Below are positions 17,720-26,364 of a stretch of DNA of 64,000 nt, one piece after another (positions within the stretch are counted from its first letter, which is position 1; each line of letters starts with the position of its first letter). The stretch comes from Jiangella endophytica. Lineage in GTDB: Bacteria; Actinomycetota; Actinomycetes; Jiangellales; Jiangellaceae. A program made the translations under genes and the position numbers. Location: positions 186,001-250,000 of the forward strand of contig NZ_QVAI01000010.1 in NCBI RefSeq assembly GCF_003427025.1, written 5' to 3'. The notes under the pieces were generated by a model. The model made no database searches. It saw only the letters and a program-made list of their open reading frames with translations, and was not told the origin of the DNA.

Positions 17720-18450
17720 GCGCGCCGGCCGGTAATCTTCTGGACGTGCCCGATACCCCTGCTGACGTCAGCATCACCGATCTCGTCGTCGCCATCGACG
17801 GCCCGTCCGGTTCCGGGAAGTCCACGGTCGCCCGCCGGGTCGCGGCGGCGCTCGGCCTGCGCTATCTCGACACCGGCGCGATGTACCGGGCGGTCACCTG
17901 GTGGGCGCTGGAGCAGGGGGCCGACCTCGCCGACACCGAGCGGGTGGCGCAACTGGCGCGCGACCTGCCGCTGGAGCAGGGGCTCGACCCCGCCGCACCG
18001 ACGGTGACGGTCGGCGGCACCGACATCGCGGCCGCCATCCGCACCAGCCGCATCTCGGCCGCCGTCAGCGCCGTCGCCACCAACCTGGGCGTCCGCGCCG
18101 AGCTGGTGGCCCAGCAGCAGGCCGTGGCCCGGGCAGGCGGCGTCGTCATCGAGGGCCGCGACATCACCACCGTCGTCGCGCCCGACGCGCCGGTGCGCGT
18201 GCTGCTGACCGCCGACGAGCAGGTGCGGCTGTCGCGCCGCGCCCTCGAGGTCCACGGCAGCGACGACGCCGCCGCCGTCGACGCCACCCGCGACCAGGTG
18301 GTGCGCCGCGACGCCGACGACTCCACCGTCTCCAGCTTCCACGAGGCAGCCGACGGCGTCGACGTCGTCGACTCCTCGCTGCTGTCGCTGGACGAGACCG
18401 TCGCCGCCGTGCTCAAGCTGGTGGAGGCCCGCACGGGGGTGCGGACGTGA
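17716..18450 (+). CDS. cmk: Cytidylate kinase
   Basis: Phosphorylates CMP and dCMP. The P-loop [21 protein letters not shown] is near residues 25-45. [39 protein letters not shown] and [14 protein letters not shown] complete the family pattern. GTG 17716 overlaps the tyrA stop and gives 244 residues; GTG 17746 is a possible shorter start just before the conserved core. Neither has a strong ribosome binding site. The cmk-plsC-der order that follows is a conserved actinobacterial cluster. Confidence 0.94.
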   Translation: MSAPAGNLLDVPDTPADVSITDLVVAIDGPSGSGKSTVARRVAAALGLRYLDTGAMYRAVTWWALEQGADLADTERVAQLARDLPLEQGLDPAAPTVTVGGTDIAAAIRTSRISAAVSAVATNLGVRAELVAQQQAVARAGGVVIEGRDITTVVAPDAPVRVLLTADEQVRLSRRALEVHGSDDAAAVDATRDQVVRRDADDSTVSSFHEAADGVDVVDSSLLSLDETVAAVLKLVEARTGVRT

Positions 18451-19103
18451 GCGAGGCGCCGCGGCCGCCGACGCCCGTGGGCGCCGTCTTCGGCAAGTTC
18501 GCCGCCGCCACCCTGGCCCGATTGCTCTACCGGGTCACGATCACCGGCCGCGAGAACGTGCCGCGCACCGGCCCGGTCATCCTGGCGCCCAACCACACCA
18601 GTTTCCTCGACGCGCCGCTGCTCATGGGCACCTGCCCGCGCCCGGTGCACACACTGGCCAAGAAAGAGCTGTTCAAGGGCCCGCTCGGCTGGCTGCTGCA
18701 CGCCGTCGGGCAGATCCCGCTGGACCGCGACGATCCCAGCCGCGGCATGATCAAGGCGGGCACCGGCGTGCTCGACGTCGGCCGGGTGCTCGTCGTCTTC
18801 CCCGAGGGCACCCGCGGCGCCGGCGACTTCGCCGAGCTGCGCACCGGGCTGGCCTGGTTCGCGCTGCGCTCCGGCGCGCCGGTCGTTCCGGTCGTCTTTG
18901 CGGGAACAGCCGGCCGAGGACGTACATTGGGTGGGATGCCCGGCCTGCGGTCCCGGGTCGAGGTCGTCTTCGGTCGCCCGGTCACGCTGCCGGCGGGCGG
19001 CGGGCGCACACGCTCGGCCCTCGACGCGGCGACCGAACAGCTGCGCGAAGCCCTGGTGGCTCATCGCGAGGCCGTGGCGTCCCGAACCGAGGAGCACAAG
19101 TGA
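18447..19103 (+). CDS. plsC: 1-acyl-glycerol-3-phosphate acyltransferase (PlsC)
   Basis: Membrane-associated acyltransferase of phospholipid synthesis. The catalytic [11 protein letters not shown] (H-x4-D) is near residue 51. The substrate motif is [23 protein letters not shown], and [11 protein letters not shown] follows. Length is 218 residues, usual for the short actinobacterial form. GTG 18447 overlaps the cmk stop and the gene overlaps der by 4 nt, so it is translated in series. In many genomes cmk and plsC are fused or adjacent; here they are separate frames. Confidence 0.93.
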   Translation: MSEAPRPPTPVGAVFGKFAAATLARLLYRVTITGRENVPRTGPVILAPNHTSFLDAPLLMGTCPRPVHTLAKKELFKGPLGWLLHAVGQIPLDRDDPSRGMIKAGTGVLDVGRVLVVFPEGTRGAGDFAELRTGLAWFALRSGAPVVPVVFAGTAGRGRTLGGMPGLRSRVEVVFGRPVTLPAGGGRTRSALDAATEQLREALVAHREAVASRTEEHK

Positions 19104-20476
19104 CTGAGCAGTTCCCGGCGGAGGCCCTCGAGGCCGACGTCGAGGTGAGCGACGCCTACACCCCTGTGGTGGCCGTCGTCGGCCGGCCCAATGTCGGCAA
19201 ATCGACCCTGGTCAACCGCATCCTCGGCCGCCGCGAGGCGGTCGTCGAGGACGTACCGGGGGTCACCCGCGACCGCGTCGCCTACGACGCCGCGTGGGCC
19301 GGGCGCTCGTTCACGCTGCTCGACACCGGCGGCTGGGACCCCGAGGCCAAGGGCATGGCGGCGCGCATCACGGCGCAGGCCGAGGTCGGCATGGTGGCCG
19401 CCGACGTCGTCATGTTCGTCGTCGACTCCACCGTCGGGGCCACCGACACCGACGAAGCGGTCGCGAAGCTGCTGCGCCGGTCCGGCAAGCCGATCATCCT
19501 GGTGGCCAACAAGGTCGACGGCTCCAGCGGCGAGGCCGACGCCACGGCGCTGTGGAACCTCGCGCTGGGCGAGCCGTTCCCGGTGTCGGCGCTGCACGGC
19601 CGGGGGAGCGGCGACCTGCTCGACGCCGTCGTCGCCGCGCTGCCCGAGGCGCCGCCCGAGTCGTTCGACGGCCTCGAGGGCGGCCCGCGCCGGGTCGCGC
19701 TGGTCGGCAAGCCCAACGTCGGCAAGTCCAGCCTGCTGAACAAGCTGGCCGGCGAGGACCGCGTCGTCGTCGACTCCGTCGCCGGCACCACCGTCGACCC
19801 GATCGACGAGCTGATCGAGCTGGGCGAGCGCGAGTGGCGGTTCATCGACACCGCCGGTATCCGCCGCCGCGTGCACGAGGCGTCCGGCGCGGAGTACTTC
19901 GCGTCGCTGCGCACCGCGTCGGCGCTGGAACGCGCCGAGGTCGCCGTCGTGCTCATCGACGCCAGCGAGCCGCTGGCCGAACAGGACCTGCGCATCATCT
20001 CGATGGTCGTCGACGCCGGCCGGGCGCTGGTGCTGGCGTTCAACAAGTGGGACCTGCTCGACGACGAGCGCCGCGATGTGCTGGAGCGCGAGATCGACCG
20101 GCAGCTCGACCGCGTCGCGTGGGCACCCCGGGTGAACGTCTCCGCCCGCACCGGCTGGCACGTCGACCGCATGGTCCGGGCGCTCGACACCGCGCTGGAG
20201 GGCTGGGAGCAGCGCATTCCGACCGGCAGGCTGAACTCGTTCCTCGGTCAGCTGGTCGCGGCGCACCCGCACCCGGTGCGCGGCGGCAAGCAGCCGCGCA
20301 TCATGTTCGCCACCCAGGCCGACACCCGGCCGCCGCGGTTCGTGCTGTTCACCACCGGGTTTCTCGAGCCGTCGTACCGCCGGTTCGTGGAGCGGCGGCT
20401 GCGCGAGGAGTTCGGCTTCGAGGGCACGCCCCTGGACATCGCGATGAAGATCCGAGAGAAGCGCTCCCGGTCATGA
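19100..20476 (+). CDS. der: Ribosome-assembly GTPase Der (EngA)
   Basis: Tandem GTPase for 50S subunit assembly. There are two G domains: P-loops [14 protein letters not shown] (about residues 32-45) and [14 protein letters not shown] (about 205-218), each with DTGG or DTAG ([18 protein letters not shown]) and NKVD/NKWD. The C-terminal KH-like domain reads [20 protein letters not shown]. 458 residues from GTG 19100. The stop codon overlaps the ATG of a DNA ligase gene, an unusual follower for der. Confidence 0.96.
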   Translation: MTEQFPAEALEADVEVSDAYTPVVAVVGRPNVGKSTLVNRILGRREAVVEDVPGVTRDRVAYDAAWAGRSFTLLDTGGWDPEAKGMAARITAQAEVGMVAADVVMFVVDSTVGATDTDEAVAKLLRRSGKPIILVANKVDGSSGEADATALWNLALGEPFPVSALHGRGSGDLLDAVVAALPEAPPESFDGLEGGPRRVALVGKPNVGKSSLLNKLAGEDRVVVDSVAGTTVDPIDELIELGEREWRFIDTAGIRRRVHEASGAEYFASLRTASALERAEVAVVLIDASEPLAEQDLRIISMVVDAGRALVLAFNKWDLLDDERRDVLEREIDRQLDRVAWAPRVNVSARTGWHVDRMVRALDTALEGWEQRIPTGRLNSFLGQLVAAHPHPVRGGKQPRIMFATQADTRPPRFVLFTTGFLEPSYRRFVERRLREEFGFEGTPLDIAMKIREKRSRS

Positions 20477-21459
20477 TGCCGCGGCCGGACACCATCACCC
20501 CGATGATGGCGTCGCTGTCACCGCAGCTTCCGGCCGACGACGGCGGCTGGGGCTTCGAGGTGAAGTGGGACGGTGTCCGGACCATCGCCTACGTCGAGGA
20601 CGGCCGCATCCGGCTGTCCAGCCGCACTCTGCGCGACGTCACCCGGGTCTACCCGGACGTGCACGGCGTCGCGGCCGCGCTGGGTGGTCGCAACGCCGTG
20701 CTCGACGGCGAGGTCGTCGCGTTCGACGACACCGGGCGGCCCAGCTTCGAGAAGCTGCAGTCGCGGATGAACGTCGAGGTCTCCGGGCTGTCCGACCCGC
20801 TGGTCACGGGCGCGCCGGCGGTCTACGTCCTGTTCGACCTGCTCCACGTCGACGACCGCTCGCTGCTGAACGCCCCGTACGAGGTGCGGCGCGCCGAGCT
20901 CGACGCGCTGCTGCCGGCCGGCGGGCCGGGGTGGACGGTGCCGGCCTACGTCCCCGGCGACGGTGCGGCCATGCTGGCCGCCACGAAGGCGCAGCGGCTC
21001 GAGGGGGTCATCGCGAAGCGGCTGACCAGCCGCTACCTGCCCGGCAAGCGCGGCCGCGACTGGCTGAAGGTGAAGAACGTCGACCGCCAGGAGGTCGTCA
21101 TCGGCGGCTGGCTGCCCGGTGAGGGCGGCCTGACCGGCACGCTGGGCGCCCTCGCCGTGGGTGTCTACGACGACGGCGGCGACCTGCGCTATGCGGGCCG
21201 GGTCGGCACCGGGCTGACGCTGGCCGAGCGGCACCGGCTGGCCGGACTGCTGGCACCGCTGACCACTGACACCAGCCCGTTCGTCGGCGCTCAGCCCGAC
21301 AAGCCGGGCTGCGTGTTCGTCCGGCCGGAGCTGGTCTGCGAGGTCGCGTTCGCCGAGTGGACCGCCATCGGAACGCTGCGCCACCCCGCGTACAAGGGGC
21401 TGCGGCACGACAAGCCGCCGCGCGACGTCGTCCGGGAGATCGCCGGCCGCCGCGGCTGA
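20473..21459 (+). CDS. Stand-alone ATP-dependent DNA ligase
   Basis: ATP-dependent DNA ligase of 328 residues, similar to the ligase module of LigD used in non-homologous end joining. Motif I EVKWDGVR puts the adenylated lysine at residue 31. Motif III is [11 protein letters not shown], motif [20 protein letters not shown] and motif V DWLKVKN. An OB-fold domain follows ([32 protein letters not shown]). There is no polymerase or phosphoesterase module and no Ku gene in view. ATG 20473 overlaps the der stop (ATG 20476 is equivalent). It ends exactly where the convergent TNT gene ends: the two stop codons abut (TGA|TCA) inside the palindrome GGCTGATCAGCC. Confidence 0.9.
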   Translation: MMPRPDTITPMMASLSPQLPADDGGWGFEVKWDGVRTIAYVEDGRIRLSSRTLRDVTRVYPDVHGVAAALGGRNAVLDGEVVAFDDTGRPSFEKLQSRMNVEVSGLSDPLVTGAPAVYVLFDLLHVDDRSLLNAPYEVRRAELDALLPAGGPGWTVPAYVPGDGAAMLAATKAQRLEGVIAKRLTSRYLPGKRGRDWLKVKNVDRQEVVIGGWLPGEGGLTGTLGALAVGVYDDGGDLRYAGRVGTGLTLAERHRLAGLLAPLTTDTSPFVGAQPDKPGCVFVRPELVCEVAFAEWTAIGTLRHPAYKGLRHDKPPRDVVREIAGRRG

Positions 21460-23322
21460 TCAGCCCCCGGTCGCCGCGATGTCGGTCACGTCGGTGAGGC
21501 TGCCGTCCGCGAGGTGGCCGGCGACCGACCCGGGCAGCAGGTAGGCGGACCCGCCGCCGGGCTGGTCGTGCCAGGGGACCGTCTGCCCGGCGAGAACGCG
21601 CAGCTCGCGTTGTACGCGATAGCGCCGGGGTCCCTGGTGCTCCCGCTCCGGCCGCAGCGACATGGCGGTGAACCCCGTGCCGGCGGCGAACGTCAGGTTG
21701 CCGCCGTCGGCGCCGTGGCGGACCAGCTCGCGGCCCGGCATCAGGACCGCGATGTGCTTCTCGGCGAGCAGCGTCAGCGGCGGCTCGCCGGGCAGTGGCT
21801 GGATCGGCCAGTCGTTGAGGGCCTGCGCCGTGTTGCGGTCCGGCCCGCCACCCCGCAGGCTCGACGGGATGATCGTCAGGCTGCCCAGGAGGAACGCGCC
21901 CGCGTCCCACAGCTGGGCGAACCGCTTGGGGCCGCGCGGCTCGCCGCGCTCGTAGTCGGCGACCTGCCATTCGTCGCCGACCCGCTCGAGGCAGGTGGCG
22001 CCCTCGGCGGAGCCGAGGATCCGGTAGGCCTCGGGGATCGCGCCCGCCTCGCTCACACGCTGCTCGATGATCGCGAGGACACGGTGGTCACGCTCGGAGA
22101 GCGGCGGCGCCGCCGGGAGCTCACCCGTGAGCGCGAGGTAGGCGGCCTCCCTGGTCTCCTGATCGAGCTGCGGAAGGGCGAAGTCGTGGCGCCGGACGTG
22201 CTCGACGAGGTCCGGCTCCGGTGCGATCGCGTGCTTCGCGAGATAGTGCGGCACCGACGCCGTCCAGATCCACACCCCGTCCGTGTGGTAGCCCGACGGC
22301 ACGTCCTGCGCGCCGTCCGGGTCGAACACGTCGGGATCGAAGCCGCGGCCGCTCACGATCACCGGGGCGGTGTTCAGGTAGTCGAGCAGCCGCTGCCGCT
22401 CGCCATCGGGGACGGCGGGCCGGTCGGCCACGGGCCGGCCGTCGCCGTTCCGGCGGTCGAAGATGCGCGCACGCCGGAACCGTCCCGCCACCTCGGCCAC
22501 CCGCCGCGCGTTCGGGAGCGCGGTCGTCATCCAGTCCGGGACGTGGTCGGCCGTCCTCGGGTACAGCTCGAGCTCGTCGAGCACCTCCCAGCGCGACGGC
22601 TCCCGGTGCCAGCGGGTCTCGTTCCGATAGTCGATCGAGAGCTTGATCGGGTACTCGACGACGGTGCTGGCCGCCGCCCACGTGCCGGCGCCCTCGGCGT
22701 ACATGCCGGCCCGCAGCCGCCGGAAGTACGGCGTCAGCTCCGGCGGCGCGTCCCACTCCCGCAGTTGCCCGTCGATCCCGAGGACGTGTCCGACCAGCTC
22801 CTCGTGGTGGCCCACCGCGTTGTACATGACGCGGAGCTGGTCGCGGTCGGCGGGTGCCCGCACGACGAGCAGGTCGGCGATCTTCCGGTGCAGGGCGCGC
22901 TGTTCCTCGATGCCGATGCGCGCCGAGCCGGTCGGCTGACCCGGTGCCTCCGGCCGCGGCACCTCGGCCGGGACCGGCGGGTCCCACAGCGGGTCGTGGT
23001 CGTAGTTGTAGAAGACCTGGAACGCGCTCGGCGGGTCGATCGTGTAGCGGGCCGACAGCCAGGCGCCGCGCTGCTCGTCGTCCATCACCTGGCGCAGTTC
23101 CACGAACGCCGCGGTCAGGTGTTCCGGCGGCGCGACCCGGGCGTCGGAGAAATCGGACCTGATCACGGTGAGGCCGAGGTCCTGCACGCCCTCGGCGATC
23201 TTCGCGATCAGGTCCATCCGGCGCCACCCCGGCGGGGCGGCGTCCAGCAGTGCGCCGCCGATCTGTTGCAGCAGTTCGCCGTAGCGCTGCTGCCGGGCGT
23301 CCATGGTGCCTGGTTCGGACAT
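21460..23322 (-). CDS. Putative toxin: tandem YezG-like domains plus C-terminal TNT (NAD+ glycohydrolase) domain
   Basis: A 620-residue protein with no signal peptide or membrane segment. Residues about 10-113 and 142-265 resemble each other and the YezG-like immunity family (PPGW, then a conserved RGAW or GTW block, then FYNYDHDPLW / IDYRNETRW). Residues 305-400 form a region with GYHTDGVWIW. Residues about 420-485 (ATCLERVGDEWQVADYERG) form another conserved block. Residues about 515-612 look like a TNT domain, the NAD+-cleaving toxin fold of mycobacterial CpnT, with LRPE near the middle and WHDQPGGGSAYLL containing the glutamine (Gln587) expected at the active site. It is the last gene of a three-gene minus-strand unit. 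ATG 23322 gives MSEPGTMD. Domain calls are by eye; secretion route and immunity partner are unknown. Confidence 0.65.
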   Translation of the reverse strand: MSEPGTMDARQQRYGELLQQIGGALLDAAPPGWRRMDLIAKIAEGVQDLGLTVIRSDFSDARVAPPEHLTAAFVELRQVMDDEQRGAWLSARYTIDPPSAFQVFYNYDHDPLWDPPVPAEVPRPEAPGQPTGSARIGIEEQRALHRKIADLLVVRAPADRDQLRVMYNAVGHHEELVGHVLGIDGQLREWDAPPELTPYFRRLRAGMYAEGAGTWAAASTVVEYPIKLSIDYRNETRWHREPSRWEVLDELELYPRTADHVPDWMTTALPNARRVAEVAGRFRRARIFDRRNGDGRPVADRPAVPDGERQRLLDYLNTAPVIVSGRGFDPDVFDPDGAQDVPSGYHTDGVWIWTASVPHYLAKHAIAPEPDLVEHVRRHDFALPQLDQETREAAYLALTGELPAAPPLSERDHRVLAIIEQRVSEAGAIPEAYRILGSAEGATCLERVGDEWQVADYERGEPRGPKRFAQLWDAGAFLLGSLTIIPSSLRGGGPDRNTAQALNDWPIQPLPGEPPLTLLAEKHIAVLMPGRELVRHGADGGNLTFAAGTGFTAMSLRPEREHQGPRRYRVQRELRVLAGQTVPWHDQPGGGSAYLLPGSVAGHLADGSLTDVTDIAATGG

Positions 23323-23351
23323 GTCTCGTGGTCTCCGGTGGGGTCGGGTCG

Positions 23352-24047
23352 TCAGGACGTGAGGGACTGCCAGGGCACGCGGTGGCGCAGGTCGGTCATC
23401 AGGTCCGCCAGCGACATGGCGCCGTCGGGCGTGAGCGGCCCCGGCACCACCGCCATCAGCTCCGCCGGTTCGAACACGATGATCGCGGCCGTGGCGCGCG
23501 GATCGGACACCAGCCAGCTCGTCAGCGGCGGGCGCAGCACGAGCCGGGCGAAGTCCGGGGTGTCGGTGCTGACGTGGAAGACCTCGTCGAACCGTGGATC
23601 TCCGACCTCGGTGTCCCGGCGGAGCACGGTGGCCCACGACAGCCGCTGCGGGGCCAGCCGCAACGGGGGACCGGCCACCGGGCGTGGAACCAGCACCACC
23701 GTGTACTCCGGGGTGCGGGTGGAGACCTCGAAGGTGATCGCGTGCTGACGTGGTGGCGGACGACGCACCTGGAACGCCTGGAACGGCACGTCGCGCAGGG
23801 TTCCGTCGAGGTGGAAGTCCAGGTAGATGAGCGGATCGCCGACGATGTCGTTGATGCTGGGCGCCCTGGCCGGCAGATTCGGCTCGGAGCGCCCGAACCG
23901 CATGCCGTTGCGGGCGGCGAAGTCGGCCATCACCGCGGCGGTCCCTTCCAGCTTCTGCCGCTTGCGCACCCTGATCGGGATCAGGATGGCCAGCGCGACC
24001 AGGAACGCGGCGAGGACCAGCAGCAGAGCGATCCCTCCGGGACTCAT
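23352..24047 (-). CDS. Single-pass membrane protein of unknown function
   Basis: A 231-residue protein with one N-terminal transmembrane helix (GGIALLLVLAAFLVALAIL, residues 4-22), a basic stop-transfer (RVRKRQK) and a soluble cytoplasmic part. The soluble part has the look of a broad actinobacterial family: DFAARNGMRFG, a central strand-rich stretch ending in TVVLVPRPV, RFDEVFHVSTDTPDFARLVL and a final LRHRVPW. No catalytic motif. It overlaps the upstream DUF4279-like gene by 4 nt and precedes the TNT-domain gene by 29 nt, so it may be an accessory or immunity factor, but nothing in its sequence proves this. Confidence 0.65.
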   Translation of the reverse strand: MSPGGIALLLVLAAFLVALAILIPIRVRKRQKLEGTAAVMADFAARNGMRFGRSEPNLPARAPSINDIVGDPLIYLDFHLDGTLRDVPFQAFQVRRPPPRQHAITFEVSTRTPEYTVVLVPRPVAGPPLRLAPQRLSWATVLRRDTEVGDPRFDEVFHVSTDTPDFARLVLRPPLTSWLVSDPRATAAIIVFEPAELMAVVPGPLTPDGAMSLADLMTDLRHRVPWQSLTS

Positions 24048-24547
24048 CCGCGGTCCTCGACTCGGCCGCCCGCGTATTCGTCGACGTCCAGTTCCGCCCG
24101 GGTGGCGCGGAGGAAGTCCACCGTCCGCGCGTCGACGTGCCAGCCCAGCAGCTGGTGTTGTCCGGCGAGCTTCGTCAGGCCGCCGATCGGTGGGGGCACC
24201 TCTTCCTCCTCACCGTCCGGATGGTCGAAGATCCGGACGACCTGCAGCGTACTGACGGACGGCCAGTCGTCGAGCGTACGCAGCTCGGTCACCAGCTCGC
24301 CGATGCGGTCGGCGTGCTCGTCCAGCCGATCGACGACCCGGCGCAGCTGCTCGTCCACGGTGCGGCCGGGCTCGCGGCAGACGACGCGCCACCGGTGCGC
24401 GGCGGGCCGGGGCGGCTCGGCCCGCCGGCTGCCGCGGGTCGTCACCTCGTCCGGCTCGATGCCCAGCCGCGTCGTGATCTCGGCCGCCGGCATCCGCGTC
24501 GAGGCCAGAGCGAAGTAGACGTACTGGTGGACGCGCACCCCCGACAC
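24044..24547 (-). CDS. DUF4279-like protein
   Basis: A 167-residue soluble protein whose N-terminus (VYFALASTRMPAAEITTRLGIEPDE) matches the pattern of DUF4279 proteins, which begin with a strand, a helix naming a low-complexity 'IT..LGI.P' and a basic segment. There is no known activity. It is the first gene of the unit that ends in the TNT-domain toxin, with a 4-nt overlap to the membrane-protein gene. Small DUF proteins of this kind often accompany polymorphic toxins, so it is one immunity candidate. The family call is moderate and function is unknown. Confidence 0.6.
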   Translation of the reverse strand: MSGVRVHQYVYFALASTRMPAAEITTRLGIEPDEVTTRGSRRAEPPRPAAHRWRVVCREPGRTVDEQLRRVVDRLDEHADRIGELVTELRTLDDWPSVSTLQVVRIFDHPDGEEEEVPPPIGGLTKLAGQHQLLGWHVDARTVDFLRATRAELDVDEYAGGRVEDRG

Positions 24548-24629
24548 CCTAGAGCGAGGCCGGCGGAGATCGGGGTTCGCGGCGTGGACGCGCGGGGTGT
24601 GTCGCGCTGCTGGTCGCTGCCGGCCGCCG

Positions 24630-25730
24630 CTAGGCCTGCCCGGCAGGGACCCGGAGGCGGACGTCGCGGCGGTCGGCCTCCGGCGCGGCGAACGCCAGCA
24701 GCCGTGCGGCCTCGGCCTCCAGCTCGGCCTCCTGCTCGTCGCTGAGCGGGCGCAGCAGGTCGGTGGTGAGGACGGCGCCGTTGTCGTCGTCGTGGGTCAT
24801 GGTCCAGAAGCCGCCGACCTCGCCGTCGATCAGCACGGCCGCCTCCCAGCCCACCCGCGCCGCCGCGTCGGGGCCGACCAGGCGGCCGCGGTCGGCGTAG
24901 GCGAGCACGACGTTGTCGACGAGGGCGAGCAGCCGGATCGGCGCGGGCGTGTCCGGATCGGGGCGGGGCGCGTCGGGGAGGTCGAACAGTTCCTCGCCCT
25001 GCTCCCCGGTGAACGTCACCAGCTCCGGCCGCATCGCCTCGACGACCTCGCGCAGCCGGGTCAGCCCGCTCCACGCCTGGACGTCCTTGACGGTGGCCGG
25101 TCCGAACGCGGCGAGGTAACGGCGGACCAGCGTGCTCGGCGGGACGCCGGGGGACAGCGGCCGGCCGAGCCAGGTCTGGGCCAACGCGACGTGCGCCGGG
25201 CCGTGCCGGTGCCACAGGCCGTCCGGCGGCGGGTGCACGACCGGGAGCAGCCCCTGCACCGAGCGGGCCAGCGCCGTCGAGTTGTGCTCGGGCCAGCGGG
25301 CGGCCAGCGCCCGGCTCAGCCGTGGTCGCGTGAGCCGGCCGTCGTCGAGCAGCCGCTCCGCGACCTCGGCCAGCTCCTCCACGTCGACGCCGTCGAGGGC
25401 CTTGCCCCAGGCGCCGCGTTGCCAGCGCTCCAGCATCGGCTGCAGCAGCGGCCGCAGCCACAGGTAGTCGTCGGTGGCGACGAGGTGCAGCGTGCCGCGG
25501 AACAGCGTCGCCCGGACGACGCTGCGGTCGAGCTGCAGCGTGGTCAGCTGCCCGACGGTGAACGCGTCGATGCGGTTCCACAGCATGACGTACGGCGGGT
25601 CGGCGTCCTGGCCCTGCAGCCCCATCAGATCGCGGACGACGTCCAGCGCCCGCCGGTCGGTGCGGCCGAGCAGGTGCTGCCGGGCGAGGGTCGCCCGGTT
25701 CAGCCGCCGCCCGTCGAGTCGCTGGTGCAT
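24630..25730 (-). CDS. Winged-helix DNA-binding domain protein (YcaQ/AlkZ superfamily, HTH_42)
   Basis: A 366-residue protein of the winged-helix family related to AlkZ/YcaQ DNA glycosylases. It starts LNRATLARQHLLGR. VVRDLMGLQGQDADPPYVMLWNRI is the Q-x-D block where glycosylases of the family carry their catalytic residues. VVRATLFRGTLHLVATDDYLWL, TLVRRYLAAFGPATVKDVQAWSGL and LVDNVVLAYADRGRLV follow in the usual order. Active members unhook interstrand cross-links, but most actinobacterial members of this subtype are untested, so glycosylase activity is only a possibility. ATG 25730 gives a normal N-terminus; the open frame continues upstream into a decayed HNH gene and should not be used. 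Confidence 0.8.
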   Translation of the reverse strand: MHQRLDGRRLNRATLARQHLLGRTDRRALDVVRDLMGLQGQDADPPYVMLWNRIDAFTVGQLTTLQLDRSVVRATLFRGTLHLVATDDYLWLRPLLQPMLERWQRGAWGKALDGVDVEELAEVAERLLDDGRLTRPRLSRALAARWPEHNSTALARSVQGLLPVVHPPPDGLWHRHGPAHVALAQTWLGRPLSPGVPPSTLVRRYLAAFGPATVKDVQAWSGLTRLREVVEAMRPELVTFTGEQGEELFDLPDAPRPDPDTPAPIRLLALVDNVVLAYADRGRLVGPDAAARVGWEAAVLIDGEVGGFWTMTHDDDNGAVLTTDLLRPLSDEQEAELEAEAARLLAFAAPEADRRDVRLRVPAGQA

Positions 25731-25801
25731 GTCAGCACCGTAGGCCCGAATGAGGCCGTCCGGTGCCGGCGACGATGTCCCACCTCGAACCGTGACACGG
25801 C

Positions 25802-26126
25802 TCAGGCCTTTCGGGAGTACTGGTGGCCGGTGGGGCTGTGCCATCGGGTGGTGCCGCCGGGCTCTCGGCGGACGGTCCGGTGGCCGCGGTGTTCTGAGCA
25901 GGTGGTGTCTCGCAGAGCGCCTGGCAGTTGGCTCGGCTGGTGGCAGCCAGGGGCGCGGCAGGTGCGGTCGCGGGCGGTGCTGAAGCCGGCCAGTGCTTTG
26001 GCCGGCCAGGTAGGTGGCGCGGCTCCAGCCGCACGCGGTCGAAGGTGTCCGGATGCACCCCACCAGCCGCCCCGCCACCGGGTCGACACCCGGCGACGCG
26101 ACAGCGTGTAGCGCTTCTTCGAACAT
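25802..26126 (-). pseudogene. Relic of a DUF222/HNH endonuclease (13E12-repeat type) gene
   Basis: In the 587-nt gap 25731-26317 the minus strand shows fragments of the abundant actinobacterial DUF222-HNH family. MFEEALHAVASPG begins at 26126 with a typical N-terminus. In another frame ARDRTCRAPGCHQP is the zinc-finger part of the HNH domain, and GGTTRWHSPTGHQYSRKA (ending near 25802) is the C-terminus. The long middle of the gene and the central DLDH region are deleted and the pieces are out of frame. I read it as a degraded copy rather than a small functional gene. Confidence 0.6.
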
Positions 26127-26253
26127 GCAGCTGATCTTACTTCGCCCCATCGTCAAGATCAACTCGACCGAGGCCGGCCGGGATAAACCAGTTGCCCGCC
26201 ACCGTGCCCGCGTGCTCGACTGACCTCACCGATCAGCGAGAAGGGAGAGCGCC

Positions 26254-26364
26254 ATGCGGCGAGCTTTCGGGTCCACCCCAGTGACTCCATTCGTCCGAGC
26301 AGAGGACTCGAAGCTCATTGCGTACGCTCAACCTGGGAATCCTCGCGCATGTCGACGCCGGTAA
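26254..26364 (+). CDS. 36-codon leader ORF overlapping the ribosomal protection gene
   Basis: ATG 26254 has a strong ribosome binding site (AAGGGAGAG at 26241-26249, about 4 nt before the ATG) and opens a 36-residue frame beginning MRRAFGSTPV and ending PRACRRR, with a TAA at 26362-26364. The TTG start of the ribosomal protection gene (26318) lies inside it in the next frame and has only a weak site of its own. This is the layout of a leader peptide or of translational coupling. Known tet(M)-type genes are controlled through a leader ORF by attenuation, but there the leader does not normally overlap the start this way. Coding status is inferred from signal strength and position only. Confidence 0.45.
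   Translation: MRRAFGSTPVTPFVRAEDSKLIAYAQPGNPRACRRR

Noticed and set aside
25731..26162. Extension of the winged-helix protein upstream to residue position 26162
   Set aside because: The added residues are Arg/Pro/His-rich and out of frame with HNH family fragments; the family N-terminus begins at ATG 25730.
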